Origin: Podospora bellae-mahoneyi
Lineage: Eukaryota > Ascomycota > Sordariomycetes > Sordariales > Podosporaceae
Direction of reading: 5' to 3'
DNA: 64,000 bases
Assembly (NCBI RefSeq): GCF_035222275.1
Contig: NC_085886.1
Location: 2,790,001 to 2,854,000 of the forward strand
Shown here: one piece after another, positions 35,501 through 46,744 of the stretch
Layout of the letters: each line of letters begins with the position of its first letter
Position numbering within the stretch: the stretch's first letter is position 1
Made by a program: the position numbers and the translations under genes
The notes under the pieces: model-generated
What the model was told of the DNA's origin: nothing
What the model saw: only the letters and a program-made list of their open reading frames with translations
Database searches by the model: none

Positions 35501-38500
35501 GACATCCAAACCACCGCCGAAATCACCAACGGCCCCCAACACTCTGGTATCGACACCTTTGCCAACTCAGCCCTGACCCTCTCAAGCAAAATCTTGGTCG
35601 CCCTCCAAAACTTCCAAAAGGTCGCCTCCACCCTCCCCGCAACAACAGAAGACCCAAGCTGGCTTGTGACATACGGGGAGGCCCTCCAACAGTCCATCGA
35701 CGCCCTCCGCATGCCCACCATCACAAACGACATCACCTCTCTAATCTCCCAGCTCCGCTCCATTCCCACACCATCAGTCGCCACCCCGATTTTACGACTA
35801 GTTTTACCCATCCTACAACAATACTCGGCCTCCTGCCTTGACAACATCACCCAATTCACCTCCCTCCACCGCACCCTCTGCCGCCTAGGCTACACCCTCT
35901 CCACCTCCTTCACCATCATCTCCTCCCAAGGCTTCTGCACGCCCAGCGAACCGTCCAACGAGAAGTCCAACGAAACCGGCAACGTCGAAAACGACGGCAC
36001 TGGCCTCGGCGACGGGGAAGGAGCAGAGGATATCAGCAAGGACATCCAACCTGACGAGGACCTCACCGAGCTGGCTCAAGACAAGAATAATAACACGCAG
36101 GGTGACATTGAGGAGCACGACGACGCGGTTGACATGGGGGATGATGAGCTGGAGGGTGAGCTTGGGGATGTGGCGGGTAAGGATGAGGAAGAGGAGGATA
36201 AGGACGGGAGTGATGATGAGGGGGATGATGAGGATGTGGATGAGCAGGCTGGGGATGTGGATGATCTTGATCCTACGGCGGTGGATGAGAAGATGTGGGA
36301 TGGGAGTGGGGAGGATGAGGCGGAGAAGGATCAGCAGGGGGAGGGGGAGAAGGGGGAGAGGGATGAGAGTGATACTGTTGCTGCTGAGGAGAAGAAAGAC
36401 GATAAAAAGAAGAAGGAGGAAGAGAATAAAGGGGAGGGGAATGAGAAGGGAGAGGAGGATAAAGAAGGGGAGGATGAAGAAGAGGAAGGGGAGCCGGGGG
36501 ATGAGAATGAGGGGGTGGCGATGGAGGAGTTGAATAAGCAGGATCAGAATGTGGATGAGCAGGAGACGTTGGCGTTGCCCGAGGATATGGATGTTGACAT
36601 CAGTGATGGTGAAGGGGAGGAGGAAGATGATTTGGATGGGTTGAGTGACGTTGATCCTGATAAGATTGATGAAGAGGAGAAGAGAACTGGGGAGGATGAT
36701 GCTGATAGCGATAATGGCGAGGAACAAGAAAAGGGAGAGGAAGAACATCAGAAAGACGAGGAGATTGACGAGGCGGGGGCGGAAGAAGAAGGAAAGATCG
36801 ATGCCGCGGGTGAGAGAGAAGAGGAGATGGATGTTGACGAGCAAGGGGACGAAGGCAGGGAAGATGAAGAGGAGAAGCCCAAGCCGATGCAGGATGATGG
36901 CGGTGGTGCTGATCAGAATGACGTCGCGCCTAGCGAGGTTCAGAACGGGGGTGGTCAGGCGCAAGATGATGCGAATGATATGGAGCAGGATGAGACGGAG
37001 AACAAGGCTGCGCAGAGGGAGTCTGGCGCTGTGAGCAAGCAGCAGGCCGAGCAAGACAAGGCGCCTGGTACGGAGGGTCAATTGTCGACGATGGACCAGG
37101 AGCAGGGTCCTTCTGATCAGCCGGAGGATGACTCCAAGCAGGCTCAGCCGTTCAAGAAGCTGGGTGATGCTTTGGAGAGGTGGTATCGCAATCAAAAGGA
37201 CATCCAGGCTGCTGACAATCAAGAGAGGCCCGAGAAGCAGGCGGAGGACATGTCCAAGGCCGAGTTTCAGCATCTGCAGGATGACACCGCCGAAGCAGAC
37301 GCGCAGGCTTTGGGGACGGCGACGGACGAGGAGGCAAAACCCATGGATGATGCCATGGCCATCGACAACGAGATGGAGGAGCAAGGGCAGCAGGTTCTTT
37401 CCGAAGATGAACAACCCGAGGAAGGGGGCGATGTCGATATGGAGGATGCCGAGCCGGCCGAACCCCAAGATGGCATCAAGAACGAGCGTGAGGACGGCCG
37501 TTCAGGCGTGGCTACCCACCGGGGCGCTCCAGACAACAACAAGACCCCCGGTGACGAATCCGCCCCCAATGGCGCCGAAGACGAAGACGTTCAAGAAACT
37601 TCTACTCAACTCTCCGCCACCCATCTTACGGATGAAGACCGCCCTCTCCGCCCTTACGACGAGGCACTAGAGCTCTGGTCGACCTTCCAGCAGAAAACCC
37701 AAGGTCTTTCCCAGTCTCTGTCCTCCCAACTGAGGCTGATCCTCGCACCAACCCAATCAACCAAGCTCTCGGGGTCCTTCCGCACAGGAAAGCGACTCAA
37801 CATCAAGAAAATAATCCCTTACATCGCCTCGTCGTACAAGCGGGACAAGATCTGGATGAGGAGAGCCATCCCCTCCAAACGCGCATATCAAATCCTGTTA
37901 TGTGTGGATGACTCCAGCTCCATGTCTGACGAAAACAGGTCTTCCTCTGGCCGTCTCGCGCTCGAATCATTAGTGATGGTCGCCCGCGCCTTGACAATCC
38001 TCGAATCAGGCCAAATTGGAGTCCTGGGCTTCGGAGAAGAAGTCTTTACCGCCCACTCGCTAACCTCACCCTCCTTCTCCTCTGGCGACACAGGCGCGAG
38101 GGTCCTCCAGAATTTCACCTTTCAGTCTGCCGGGACGGATATGATCAAGCTCATGCGCGGGGTGATCGATCAGTTCCGTGACGCCCGCCTAATGTCCCAG
38201 GGAGGGGAAGATCTCTGGCAATTAGCGCTAATCTTGTCTGACGGCCTGGTCCAGTCGAGGGATCATGCCAGGTTGAGACCCCTGTTGAGGGAGGCGACGG
38301 AGCAGAGGGTGATGGTTGTTTTCGTTGTCATGGACGACGTCAGGGATAAGAAGGGGCATAGCGTGCTGGAGCTGAAGGAGGCGAGGTTTGGGGCTGATGG
38401 GGTGCCGGTTGTGAGGCGGTATCTGGATAGTTTTCCGTTTGAGTATTACTTGATTGTGCACAATCTGGAGGACTTGCCGGGGGCGCTGGCGGGGGTGTTG

Positions 38501-38530
38501 AGGAGTTGGTTTCAGGAGGTGAATGCTTAG
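23590..38530 (+). CDS. mdn1: Midasin (Mdn1/Rea1), giant AAA+ ribosome-assembly ATPase
   Basis: Removes assembly factors (Ytm1, Rsa4) from pre-60S particles in nucleolus and nucleoplasm. Exon 1 is 23590-29079, then a 58-nt intron (GTAAGT...TACAG), and exon 2 is 29138-38530; about 4960 aa, normal for the family. The intron cuts the Walker B motif of AAA5 (WVLLD joined to EMNLAS). Six P-loops are visible: GLSGAGKT (~310), GETGIGKT (~642), GPTSAGKT (~1083), GETGCGKT (~1372), GNPGVGKT (~1759), GPSGSGKS (~2070). A long helical linker follows, then an Asp/Glu-rich region (~4115-4610). The C-terminal MIDAS domain carries the metal-site motif DDSSSMS (~4753), which binds the UBL domains of Rsa4/Ytm1. 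Long antisense open frames inside it are shadows. Codon skew alternates between C-ending and G-ending blocks along the gene. Confidence 0.98.
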
Positions 38531-39249
38531 GGGGTGGGTGGGTAGGTGGTGATGATGGGGGAGGAGAAAATATGAAAAGAATAAAAGAAAATGAAGATAA
38601 GTAAATAAACAAAAAGAAGGGAAAAGATAGATTGGGAGAGGGTTTGCATTTTTGGGAGTTTTATGGGCTGGGAAATATGGGAAGGGAAAGGAATGGGAAA
38701 CGTTTGCAAATTTTTTGGTTCATACATGGGGAATGGAAAATAAAATGGTGTTTTGTTTTTATATTGCCGAGACTATGCGTGTCAACTCTGGAGTCTACAT
38801 ATATTCCAACTTGGTCATGTTCACAGTGGTAAGGGCAGTAGTAGATTATATCAAGATAAAAAACCGTCTGATGATATAATTCGAGGTAAAAAGAAAATCT
38901 TGTGTTTTTCTTTTTACCTCGAACTGCAACATCAAAACAGGTTTTCACCTTAAAATTGAAATATTATATCCTCTCTCCTCTCATTCCCCCCACCTTATAC
39001 TATCAACCCATACCATCCATCACCCATCAATCAGGTTCTGTCATACCCTCATTTCCCCTACCCCCCAAACACCAAAACCCCATTAAAAAATCCCTCCCAA
39101 GAAAGTCCCAGCCCTCCCTTTGCCTCCCCTTTTTATAAATATCAAACGCTGACCCACCCCAATTCTATCCATTTGCTATGCCAAATCCAACCCCCCAAAA
39201 AAAAGAAAAAAAAAACCCCTTTTTGTGACCCCAAGCCCGATAGATAAAT
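38531..39249. other. Convergent intergenic region with a perfect hairpin
   Basis: AT-rich spacer between the 3' ends of mdn1 (+) and the CBM48-like gene (-). It contains the inverted repeat at 38880-38923 (listed separately). From about 38990 to 39240 the plus strand is C-rich and nearly G-free, as in other 3' flanks of minus-strand genes here. No coding region was recognised. Confidence 0.55.
38880..38923. repeat. Perfect inverted repeat, 18-bp arms, 8-nt loop
   Basis: Left arm 38880-38897 reads TTCGAGGTAAAAAGAAAA; the exact reverse complement is at 38906-38923; the loop is TCTTGTGT. Flanking TGATG (38870-38874) and CATCA (38931-38935) could extend it imperfectly. It sits about 350 bp after the mdn1 stop. 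It could be a transcript-end hairpin, a foldback-element remnant or simply a palindrome; no ORF is associated. Confidence 0.9.
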
Positions 39250-40932
39250 CTAAGCAGTAATAAAATCCGCCATCCACCCCAACTCCTCCCTCAAATCATC
39301 CACCAACCCACCCCCCAACCCCCCCAACATCGGAAGTCCACTCTCGAACGGCTTATCCCCCACCGTGCCCGCAGTCTTTGGCAGGCTGTATGTTGACTTG
39401 TTGACCTTTGATCCCAACCCCGCCACCTCACTCTTCTTCTCTTCAACCTCTTCCTCCTCTCCATCATCATCCTCAGCATCGATATCATCATTGTCCGAGT
39501 GGTAGAACCCGGGCACGCCACCGACCGAGTCAGGGGATTGCGGCTCCGACACCGCCGGTGGTGCAGTGGTAAACCTTGATCGGAGGACGCCAGGGCCCGA
39601 TGAAACAGGGACGATAGGAGAAGGTTGCTTAGGGAGGTTGCTAAACCTGCTGACGGGGAGGGGTGACGAGCCAGGGAATTCCACCGGCTCTACTGAAAAC
39701 GAGGCAGGGGCGATAGTAGGAGCGGGCGAAGCACCCCGTTGAGGAGGGGGAGACAGCCCAGTGTACTGCATAAACTCTGACACAGCCGAAGTAGCAAAGT
39801 TGTCGTCGTCTTCGTTTTCTTCAACAATGTCCTCCGGGATGGCTAGTGTGTTGTTGACAGACTGCTCCTCTTCCAAAGGGGCGTCATCCACCAAGAACCG
39901 ACGAAGAGACTCGGGGGAGATGTCCCTCGACCGGGAACCCTCCGAGCGCGCGGTGGCTCGCTCATCATCAGACATTGCTGTTGGCGGCAGAGTCGACTCC
40001 TTGAGCGAAGAGGAGCTGGTTTTGCGGCTGAAGAGCTTGCGCGGCGAGAAAGACCAGCCCGAACCGGGAGAGATGCTGCGGGCTGAGCGCTTGTGCTGCT
40101 GCTGCATGCGCTGCGGCGCCGTGTCCAAGCGGCGAGGTGCAGCGGCAGTGTCAACGATGGGTGCGGCTGGCTTGAGCTTCGCATATTTGGCTGCAGGGTC
40201 CATGGTCTTAAAGTCGGTTGAGCGAAGGGAGTTCAAAGACCCGCTACGCTTGCGAAGAGACTGCTCGACTGGGATCCAGAGGGTGTTGACTGGTTGGCCG
40301 GGAAGGTATGGGCAGGCGGTGGTCGAGGGCAAGGAGGGATCGTGAACTTCGGATGACCCGTTGACCTCATAATAGTAGTAGTACGTCTGTCCCATCTTGA
40401 GTCCACCACTCCGCTTTGGGGCGTTTCCAGCATCGCCATCACAGATGATGTCCTCAAAGTTGTGGCACCCCCTCCACTGACCCTTGTTCCGTCTGCTGTC
40501 GCGTTCCATTGTGTATGGCTTGTTGAAGTTGTCCCAGGATCCAATAAGATGTACAGTCTGTACTGAAGGATGGGTTTGCCTGTGCTGTATGTCAATGGGC
40601 TGTAAGGGTAGTAGACTTGATAAACTTAAGATATCAAAATCAAAAATCAAAACATACAGCAACAGCTTGATTATTAAAGAGAGAGAGAGAGAGACCGAAA
40701 AGCAGCAATCACAGGGCCAGACTGCGAAGCTAGATGCCGAACACACAAGACAAGATATGGAAAGAGTGAATATGTTTTGCGTGTGTTGAGAGAGAGTGAC
40801 AGGTTGTTGAGAGATGGAGAGAGATGGAGAGATTGGTTTGTGTGTCGAGTTATATAAAACGAGAGTAAAAGTAGACCAAAGCTCAAGAAGAACTCACAAC
40901 ATAAAGGTAAAGAGGGTAGCGGTCGGATCCAT
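39250..40932 (-). CDS. Uncharacterised protein with N-terminal CBM48/AMPK-beta-like domain
   Basis: The predicted product is 454 aa from exon 1 (40932-40898) and exon 2 (40579-39250), joined over a 318-nt intron (donor GTGAGT, acceptor CACAG) that holds a GA microsatellite. This model restores MDPTATLFTFMLQTHPSVQT, which leads straight into the first beta strand; the unspliced open frame instead begins with hydrophobic sequence read from the intron. Residues ~20-115 resemble the early-set glycogen-binding fold of AMPK beta subunits: VHLIGSWDNF, then YYYYYEVNG, HDPSLPSTT and PVNTLWIPVE. The rest is Ser/Pro/acidic-rich and looks disordered, with a SPRKLFSRKTSSSS basic patch and an acidic stretch (DNDDIDAEDDDGEEEE) near the C-terminus. 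It has no kinase-binding or catalytic domain that I can see. Function is unknown; carbohydrate binding is inferred from the fold only. Confidence 0.75.
40677..40694. repeat. (GA)n microsatellite in an intron
   Basis: GA tract within the predicted 318-nt intron of the CBM48-like gene; it encodes the SLSLSL run in the unspliced frame, which supports that frame being non-coding. Confidence 0.85.
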
Positions 40933-42893
40933 GCCGAATTACACAAAGGCTGAGACTCAAGTGCGAGTCTCTTCTCAGAGGAGGCAAGGCAGGGCTGTGG
41001 TTAGTGGGTGATCCCGGATCGTCTTATAAGTGGAACAATGGCTTTGTTGGTCCTCGCGTGGCAGGCTGTTGGGATGCAACGTGTAGACGCAGGGAATTGG
41101 AGGATGCGGCGTGTAGCCAATGGAAGGGATGGGAGAGGGCCCGGAAGCGCCGTGATTCTGAGCAAACAGCGACTGAGTGGTTGGCGCTTAACCACGCTTC
41201 ACGGTCGACTGTCTCAGGGTGGGTAGTATGCCGTAATCCTGTGCCGCAGCGTCAACGCGGTTAAAGTGAAGCGATGGAACCCTGAGAGAGAGAAGCGGAG
41301 AGACGATGGTGAAGAATCATCGAGGGAGGATGAGATGAGAAAGAGAGAGGGGGGCTGTGAGAGTGGTGACGAGGACCAGGCTTGCTTAAAGCAATAAACC
41401 TGCTTGTCTCGCACCTGTGTCAACACGGTGGACCACCATCGTCCCCCAGCCCTCACAGGCTTGCCCCGGGCTGGCCGACCCTGGTGTCTTTGGTGATCGA
41501 ATTGGGACAGCTTGGAGGGACGCAAGCTGGCTTGGGATTGGGCCGTCCTCATGCACCGCCAATCTCGCCAGGGCCGTCGCCGGGAGACCCCTGGCCTTCA
41601 TGCACCATCGATTGTCAAATTGGATCGAAGGTGCAGTCGATCTAGCGGATGGTTGCATCACTTCCCGCTTCTCGAGGCATTTCATTGTTGGGCAATTGTT
41701 TACAGTAGAACTGCTGCTCTGTGTGTTTGTCGCACAAGTCCGGATAGAGACAGAGCTGTGGGATCATGTGAGATTCTCGAGTTCGTCGAGGCTCTGAGCT
41801 GGGGTTGGTGACACCTCAAGAGGTATCAGAGGAGACTGCGCAAAAAAAGATAGAAACCAAAAGAAAGACAAAAGTCTGGTTCAGGGCTTTCGAGTTCAGC
41901 CGTCCATGCGCCCTGTGTGGCCCTGTCGGCCGACGACGACGATGGAGCGGGCTGGGATGGTGAGATCATTCACGCCGTCCCCTCAACTGCCAGGGGTCCA
42001 GGAGCTAAATCTGGATTGTGGAGACCCACTACCAACGACACTGATTGGCCAATGGGCGCATATGCTGCAGCAATCGCCATGTTTCAAGTAGAGAAGCGCT
42101 TTCACCAGACGATAAAATGCCCTCCGCAAATAATTGCTTCGAATTGATTCATTCAAATATGAACATCTCCCGCCTCATCCCTCCGCTCACACCATCCAGG
42201 CACCTGGAACGAACCATCATCTATCTCATCCTCCTCCTCCTCCTCAGGGACAACAACCTGCTGACAACCAGCCCTCCCCCCAACTCAACTCAGGCACCAA
42301 CCCACCCCCTCTCGGACCATCCCACCCGAAGGAACCGAGACTCACATATGTAATATGCATCCTCCACCCGTTGATCAAAAGCAAACTTTCTTCCATTCTT
42401 CCTTCCTTTGCTTCCGTCCCTCTGCGGATCAGAAACAAAAGGTCATACAGATCGGCAAAAAAGAACAATTCTCCAAGTCTCCCCCGTAAACAAAAGCAAT
42501 CAAATTCCATTCCCTTCCCCAGCTCCACATCCCATCATGCAGTCCCACCATCTCACAGCAGCAGCAGCATCACCATTTACCTTACCTTGCGTACGTGTAC
42601 ACTGTGCTATATGTCTCGGACATCACCATGAGTCAAAGTCTCCTCCAGATCATAATTCTCCTACGTCCGCAATCATCATCATAATCTTGGTAGTAGTAAT
42701 AGTAAAATAGTCCGGAATATTTCTCATCATCATGTATGTATCAATCTTGTTGTAAACATTTGATCAGCTTCGGACGAACAAACCACCCCCCAAGAGATAA
42801 TAACCCACATGCAGCCACCCGGCACGCCACCGCGCCGTCCCCGTTCCCGTTGATGTTGCCCCACAATACCTTCATATAAGATTTGAAAGAAAA

Positions 42894-42911
42894 CGGGTCT
42901 TATAAGACCCG
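42894..42911. repeat. Perfect 18-bp palindrome CGGGTCTTATAAGACCCG
   Basis: An uninterrupted self-complementary sequence centred on TTATAA in intergenic DNA about 1 kb downstream of the sphinganine hydroxylase gene. Confidence 0.9.
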
Positions 42912-43683
42912 CCATCTTCGAGGGAAGTGGCACAACCATCACCCAGGCCCGTTTTCAAGACCAACCCCCCGGCCTCCCGATTTCTTTCCTCTGCGCTCTG
43001 CTTACAGCCCCTGCCCGAGTCATATGCCCAAACAAAACAAGACGCAAACAAAACAACAAGTTCCCCATGGCGAAATGTGTGTCGTGCCGCTGGCGATACC
43101 GAGACGCCCATGTACCCCAGAAAATCTCACTCTATATAATCCCAATAAGACATGGCGAATCAGGAGTAGTAGTATGGTGATGATGATAAAGGGAGGCCTG
43201 ATTCAAATAGTCATATTACACATTATATTCATGACCCCCCCTCACGTCTCGCTCCCTCTCCCCGACTGCTTGCAACCACCCAGGCAACCCAACCCATTCA
43301 TCATATCTGCACGTACGTACACGCGAACGAACCCATCTCCCTGCTGCTGTCCTCGCATCGATCACAACAGCCAACCGTACCTACCTAACACGCAGGTACC
43401 AACCATCCAATTCCTTTATCACAACAAAAACAAAGCGTCCCATCAACCGACGCCCCCACCTCCCCCAAAACATATATTTTTTTATAGCTTCCCTGCTATG
43501 ATACTCACAAAACCCACAACAACACATCACTGACACCCAGACGAAACAAAACAAGTATCAAAAACCACCCCAAAAAATACAACTTCAGTAACTACAAATT
43601 CCCCCAAACCCCTCTCCCTCAACCCCCTTTTGCCCAGCAAGAAAGGAGCCAAGAAAGAAGCCAGAGGAGTCTCCATTACTAAA

Positions 43684-43710
43684 CACCACCACCACCACCA
43701 CCACCACCAC
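43684..43710. repeat. (CCA)n trinucleotide microsatellite
   Basis: About nine CAC/CCA units in the 3' flank of the sphinganine hydroxylase gene. Confidence 0.9.
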
Positions 43711-43923
43711 CCCACAAGAAGAATCTTATTACAGGTTTGTTTGAAAGCAACAAAAAAAACCACAACCACCAAGCCCACTTGGTTTTCCCACCTCCCTTCC
43801 TATCCCCCTCCAAATTATCCTTTCCAAACCCACCACCCCTCCTCCTCCATTAAGAAAAAGCACATAGGTAGCGTTATCCCTTCATTAACAGTCCCATATA
43901 TCATATTTATCAGACCAGTATCT

Positions 43924-45174
43924 TCACTTGGCCTTCACCTTCCCATTCATCGTCACACTCCCATTCCTTTCCTTCCCCATCGCCAACCTCTTCTTCTCAT
44001 CCTTGGCCGCCGCGTTCGCCCTCGTCCTTTCATACTTGAGCTGCACATCCCCCTCCCACTTGGTCCCCAGCCACCTATCCCAGATGGTGAAGAAGGGCTG
44101 GGAAAAGTTGGACTTGATGCCCCAGCTCTGGTGGTGAATGTCGTGGTAGGCGGCATTGTTGCTCGTGATGTGCTGCAGCGGGTCCCAGGGGAGCTTATAC
44201 CCGCAGTGGTCGTCGACGGTCTTCATCATGCTCGTCACAAAGAACAACATGCCCATCCTGTTGGTCATGAACGAGAGCTTGTACCCAATGCCAGCTCCAA
44301 GCGTGTCCATGACGAAGCCTTCGACCGGGTGGTTGTAAAGCGCGCCGTAAGCGTAGGGAACGTAAAGGCGGTGGTGGCGGGCGTGCCAGTTTGCTACACG
44401 GCACCAGTCACGTTAGCTTTCCCTTACTCTCAAGTAACAAAATAGGGGAGGTGGAAACATACTATACATCCACTTATTCACATGCATAGCCCTATGCCAA
44501 AAATACTGCCATGTATCCATCACTGCAACCGCAATCCACATCTGAAAACCCGGTACAACAACCCAATACATCAACTTGGCCAGCACAACCTCCCAGACCG
44601 CAAACGCCGGCACCGTCTCCATCACCGCCTTCTTCCCCCCTTCCACAACCAGCTCCGTCGTCAGAAAAGGGTAATCCCCCCCCGCCAGCGCCCCCGCCAG
44701 CAGAGGGTACCCCCCCAAAGCAACCTTCTCGCTCAGCCCCCTCGCGTTCAACCCCACCAGTCCGAGCATGTTCGGCAGCGCCCTCTGCGCGATCCTGATC
44801 CGCCTCGCCCACACCGCCACGTCGTACCCCTCCGACCCCGTCATCTGCTTCGCCTCGGTCAGGTTCAAGAACGCGCCCGTCGCCACCTGGAGGATCTGCT
44901 CCAAGACAACATCCCGCGCGACCTCCCACCGAGAGGCGAGGTTGCGCTGCGAGATCTCCTCGGGCGTGTGCAGGCGGTACTGGGGGAAGAGGTCGTACGT
45001 GTCGATGAGGTGGAAGATGCCCGAGACTACCCAGTAGGCGACGTGGGGGAGGATGATGGAGAGCCAAAAGTCTGAGATGAAGGGTAAGAGGTCCGGGAGG
45101 GGTTTTAGCTCGTAGGATGGTAGGGGTGGGAGGGGAGGGTAGGAGGCGGTGGTTGTGTTTGAGGAGGAGGCCAT
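43924..45174 (-). CDS. sur2: Sphinganine C4-hydroxylase (Sur2), fatty acid hydroxylase superfamily
   Basis: Hydroxylates the C4 position of sphinganine to make phytosphingosine in the ER. Exon 1 is 45174-44463, a 69-nt intron follows (donor GTATGT, acceptor GTGTAG), and exon 2 is 44393-43924; the product is 393 aa. The three di-iron histidine clusters are all present: HRAMH before the intron, HARHH just after it (the splice gives WMYTNWHARHHRLY), and HDIHH near the C-terminus. GALYNHPVEGFVMDTLGAG is also typical of Sur2. Several hydrophobic segments flank them, and the basic C-terminus (KDEKKRLAMGK...KAK) is ER-like. Exon 1 begins with C-ending codons, ends with G-ending codons, and exon 2 returns to C-ending. 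It is divergent from the TCTP gene. Confidence 0.95.
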
Positions 45175-46744
45175 GGTGAATTGATTGATCGATCGATTGA
45201 TTGATTGATGATGATGATGATGATGGGCGGTGGTGGGTGCTGCCCGTTACGTTGGAAAAGATTTGAAGAGCAAGCGACGTGCTCAAACAGAGGAGGGTAA
45301 GGTAGGTAGGTAGCGCGCGCGGTGGTGAAAACGTTAGGTTGACCGCATCAATGGAGGGTTATAGTTAGTGTAGTTGGTTAGTTAGTTGAGGGGAGGGAAA
45401 AACCAAACAACAGAGTTTAACAAAAGGGCAACAAACAAAACCATAAACAACGACGTTGACCGCCACTGTTTAAGTTCATTTGTTGTTTTTTTGAGGAGGT
45501 AGGGGGAGAGAGAGAGAGAGAGGCGAAACTGCTGACTGGGCGGGAGAGAAAGAAAGTGGTTCGGTGTTTTTGAGGAAAAAAACGGGCGGTTTGTAAGTGA
45601 TCCCCGGGGTGGAATCCATCCGCGGTTCCCGATTGGTACCTTGGAGTAAGAAGGCCTTGGCCCCCTGGAAATGCGCTACAGAACACTTCAACACACCTAA
45701 GCCCCTACAGAAGGTGACAAGGTGTGCTCCAATTTCCGTATCTAGACGCCGTCGGGTGACCGATGGGACGATGGTCTTTCCACTTGGTGTTATCTGATCC
45801 GATGGTGACGACGGGAATCCCATGCGCCCGTTTGTCGGAGGGAGTTTTCTGCTTGATCGATCATCGATATCCATGGCTGGCTTATGTTAGCAACGCGTTC
45901 GCGACCCCTATCTGCATGATGCGCTGTCATTGGTTAGTGGGAGGTCAGAGGCAGAACTGTCCGCCACCGCACTTCTTGGCGGTGGTTCCGAAGATCAGTT
46001 CCAGAACTTTGACAACGGGGTTGTCCCAGGGTTTTCCTTTGTGACGTGAAACGGCCAGACAGTTTTTGAGTATTATCTTGAGATTGAGATTTTGACGTTG
46101 TTGACAGAAGAAGACAAAGAAGTAGATTTGCAGACAAAACAGATATGGTTCCTGAAGGCTTCGGCAGTCAAATCGCCCAACGAGGCTGAACTTCAACCTA
46201 TAGACATTTGTGACATTGTTGCATGTTGCCACTCACCTCTCACTTGAGTTTCGTACTGCACCACAAAACCACGTGAATGGCGTCCACCTCAACTCAACGG
46301 CGGTGCATGGCTTGCCCTCACAACTCACACAGCCTTCGACTTACACCTCTGAAAACTTATTCTTCAATATCCCCCACTTATCATCATCACACCACAACCA
46401 AATAACCCAGGTAAGTTGCCGCCTGTGCAAGTATCAAAGTATTTCATCAAAGTGAATCCAAAGTCTGTTGTTGAAAAAGGGTGGCCCAATGTGGGTCCAT
46501 CTCGATTCCCTGAACCACTTAAAAAAAAAAAAAGGGTGCCCCGCTCGATCTTTTTTTACCCCTCCCCATTCAATTCTTTTGAATCCATCCCCCGCGCTGG
46601 CCTGCCTTGTTAACTACCACCCACCACCCCGCCCGCCGCCATCCATCAATTTTTTCCCCCCTTCCTGTGCCTTCCATTCCTTTGACAACCCACCGCAGAC
46701 CAGACCAGCCTCATAATCTCGTCACCCTCGCAAACACCGCCAAG
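45175..46744. promoter_or_regulatory. Divergent promoter region, sur2 / TCTP (1.6 kb)
   Basis: Holds the GATT/GAT repeat next to the sur2 start, a (GA)n tract at about 45505-45523, an A run at 46521-46532 and a pyrimidine-rich leader (46540-46740) before the TCTP start, as is common for highly expressed genes. No coding region was recognised. Confidence 0.5.
45182..45224. repeat. (GATT)n / (GAT)n repeat in the sur2 leader
   Basis: Tetranucleotide TGAT/CGAT units passing into a GAT trinucleotide tract, within 10-50 bases upstream of the sur2 start codon. Confidence 0.9.

Larger units (their letters stand above)
40933..43923. other. 3-kb gene-free stretch, C-rich/G-poor on the plus strand
   Basis: The left part is the promoter of the CBM48-like gene, with more balanced composition. 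From about 42130 to 43920 the plus strand is strikingly rich in C and A and poor in G, ending at the 3' end of the minus-strand sphinganine hydroxylase gene. Contents: a perfect palindrome at 42894-42911 and a CCA microsatellite at 43684-43710. Open frames here (42134-42631, 42883-43533, both +) are low-complexity and match nothing I know. A long 3' UTR or non-coding transcript is possible. Confidence 0.5.

Noticed and set aside
35885-37468. 527-codon open frame antisense to midasin
   Set aside because: It is the complement of the Asp/Glu-rich region, so it encodes a Leu/Ile/Pro-rich low-complexity chain; not a gene.
40600-40746. N-terminal extension of the CBM48-like protein beginning MCSASS
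   Set aside because: It is read from intron sequence including a GA microsatellite; the upstream exon at 40932-40898 gives a better N-terminus.
42134-43533. Open frames of 165 and 216 codons on the plus strand
   Set aside because: Pro/Ser/His-rich low-complexity sequence without domains, explained by the C/A-rich composition.
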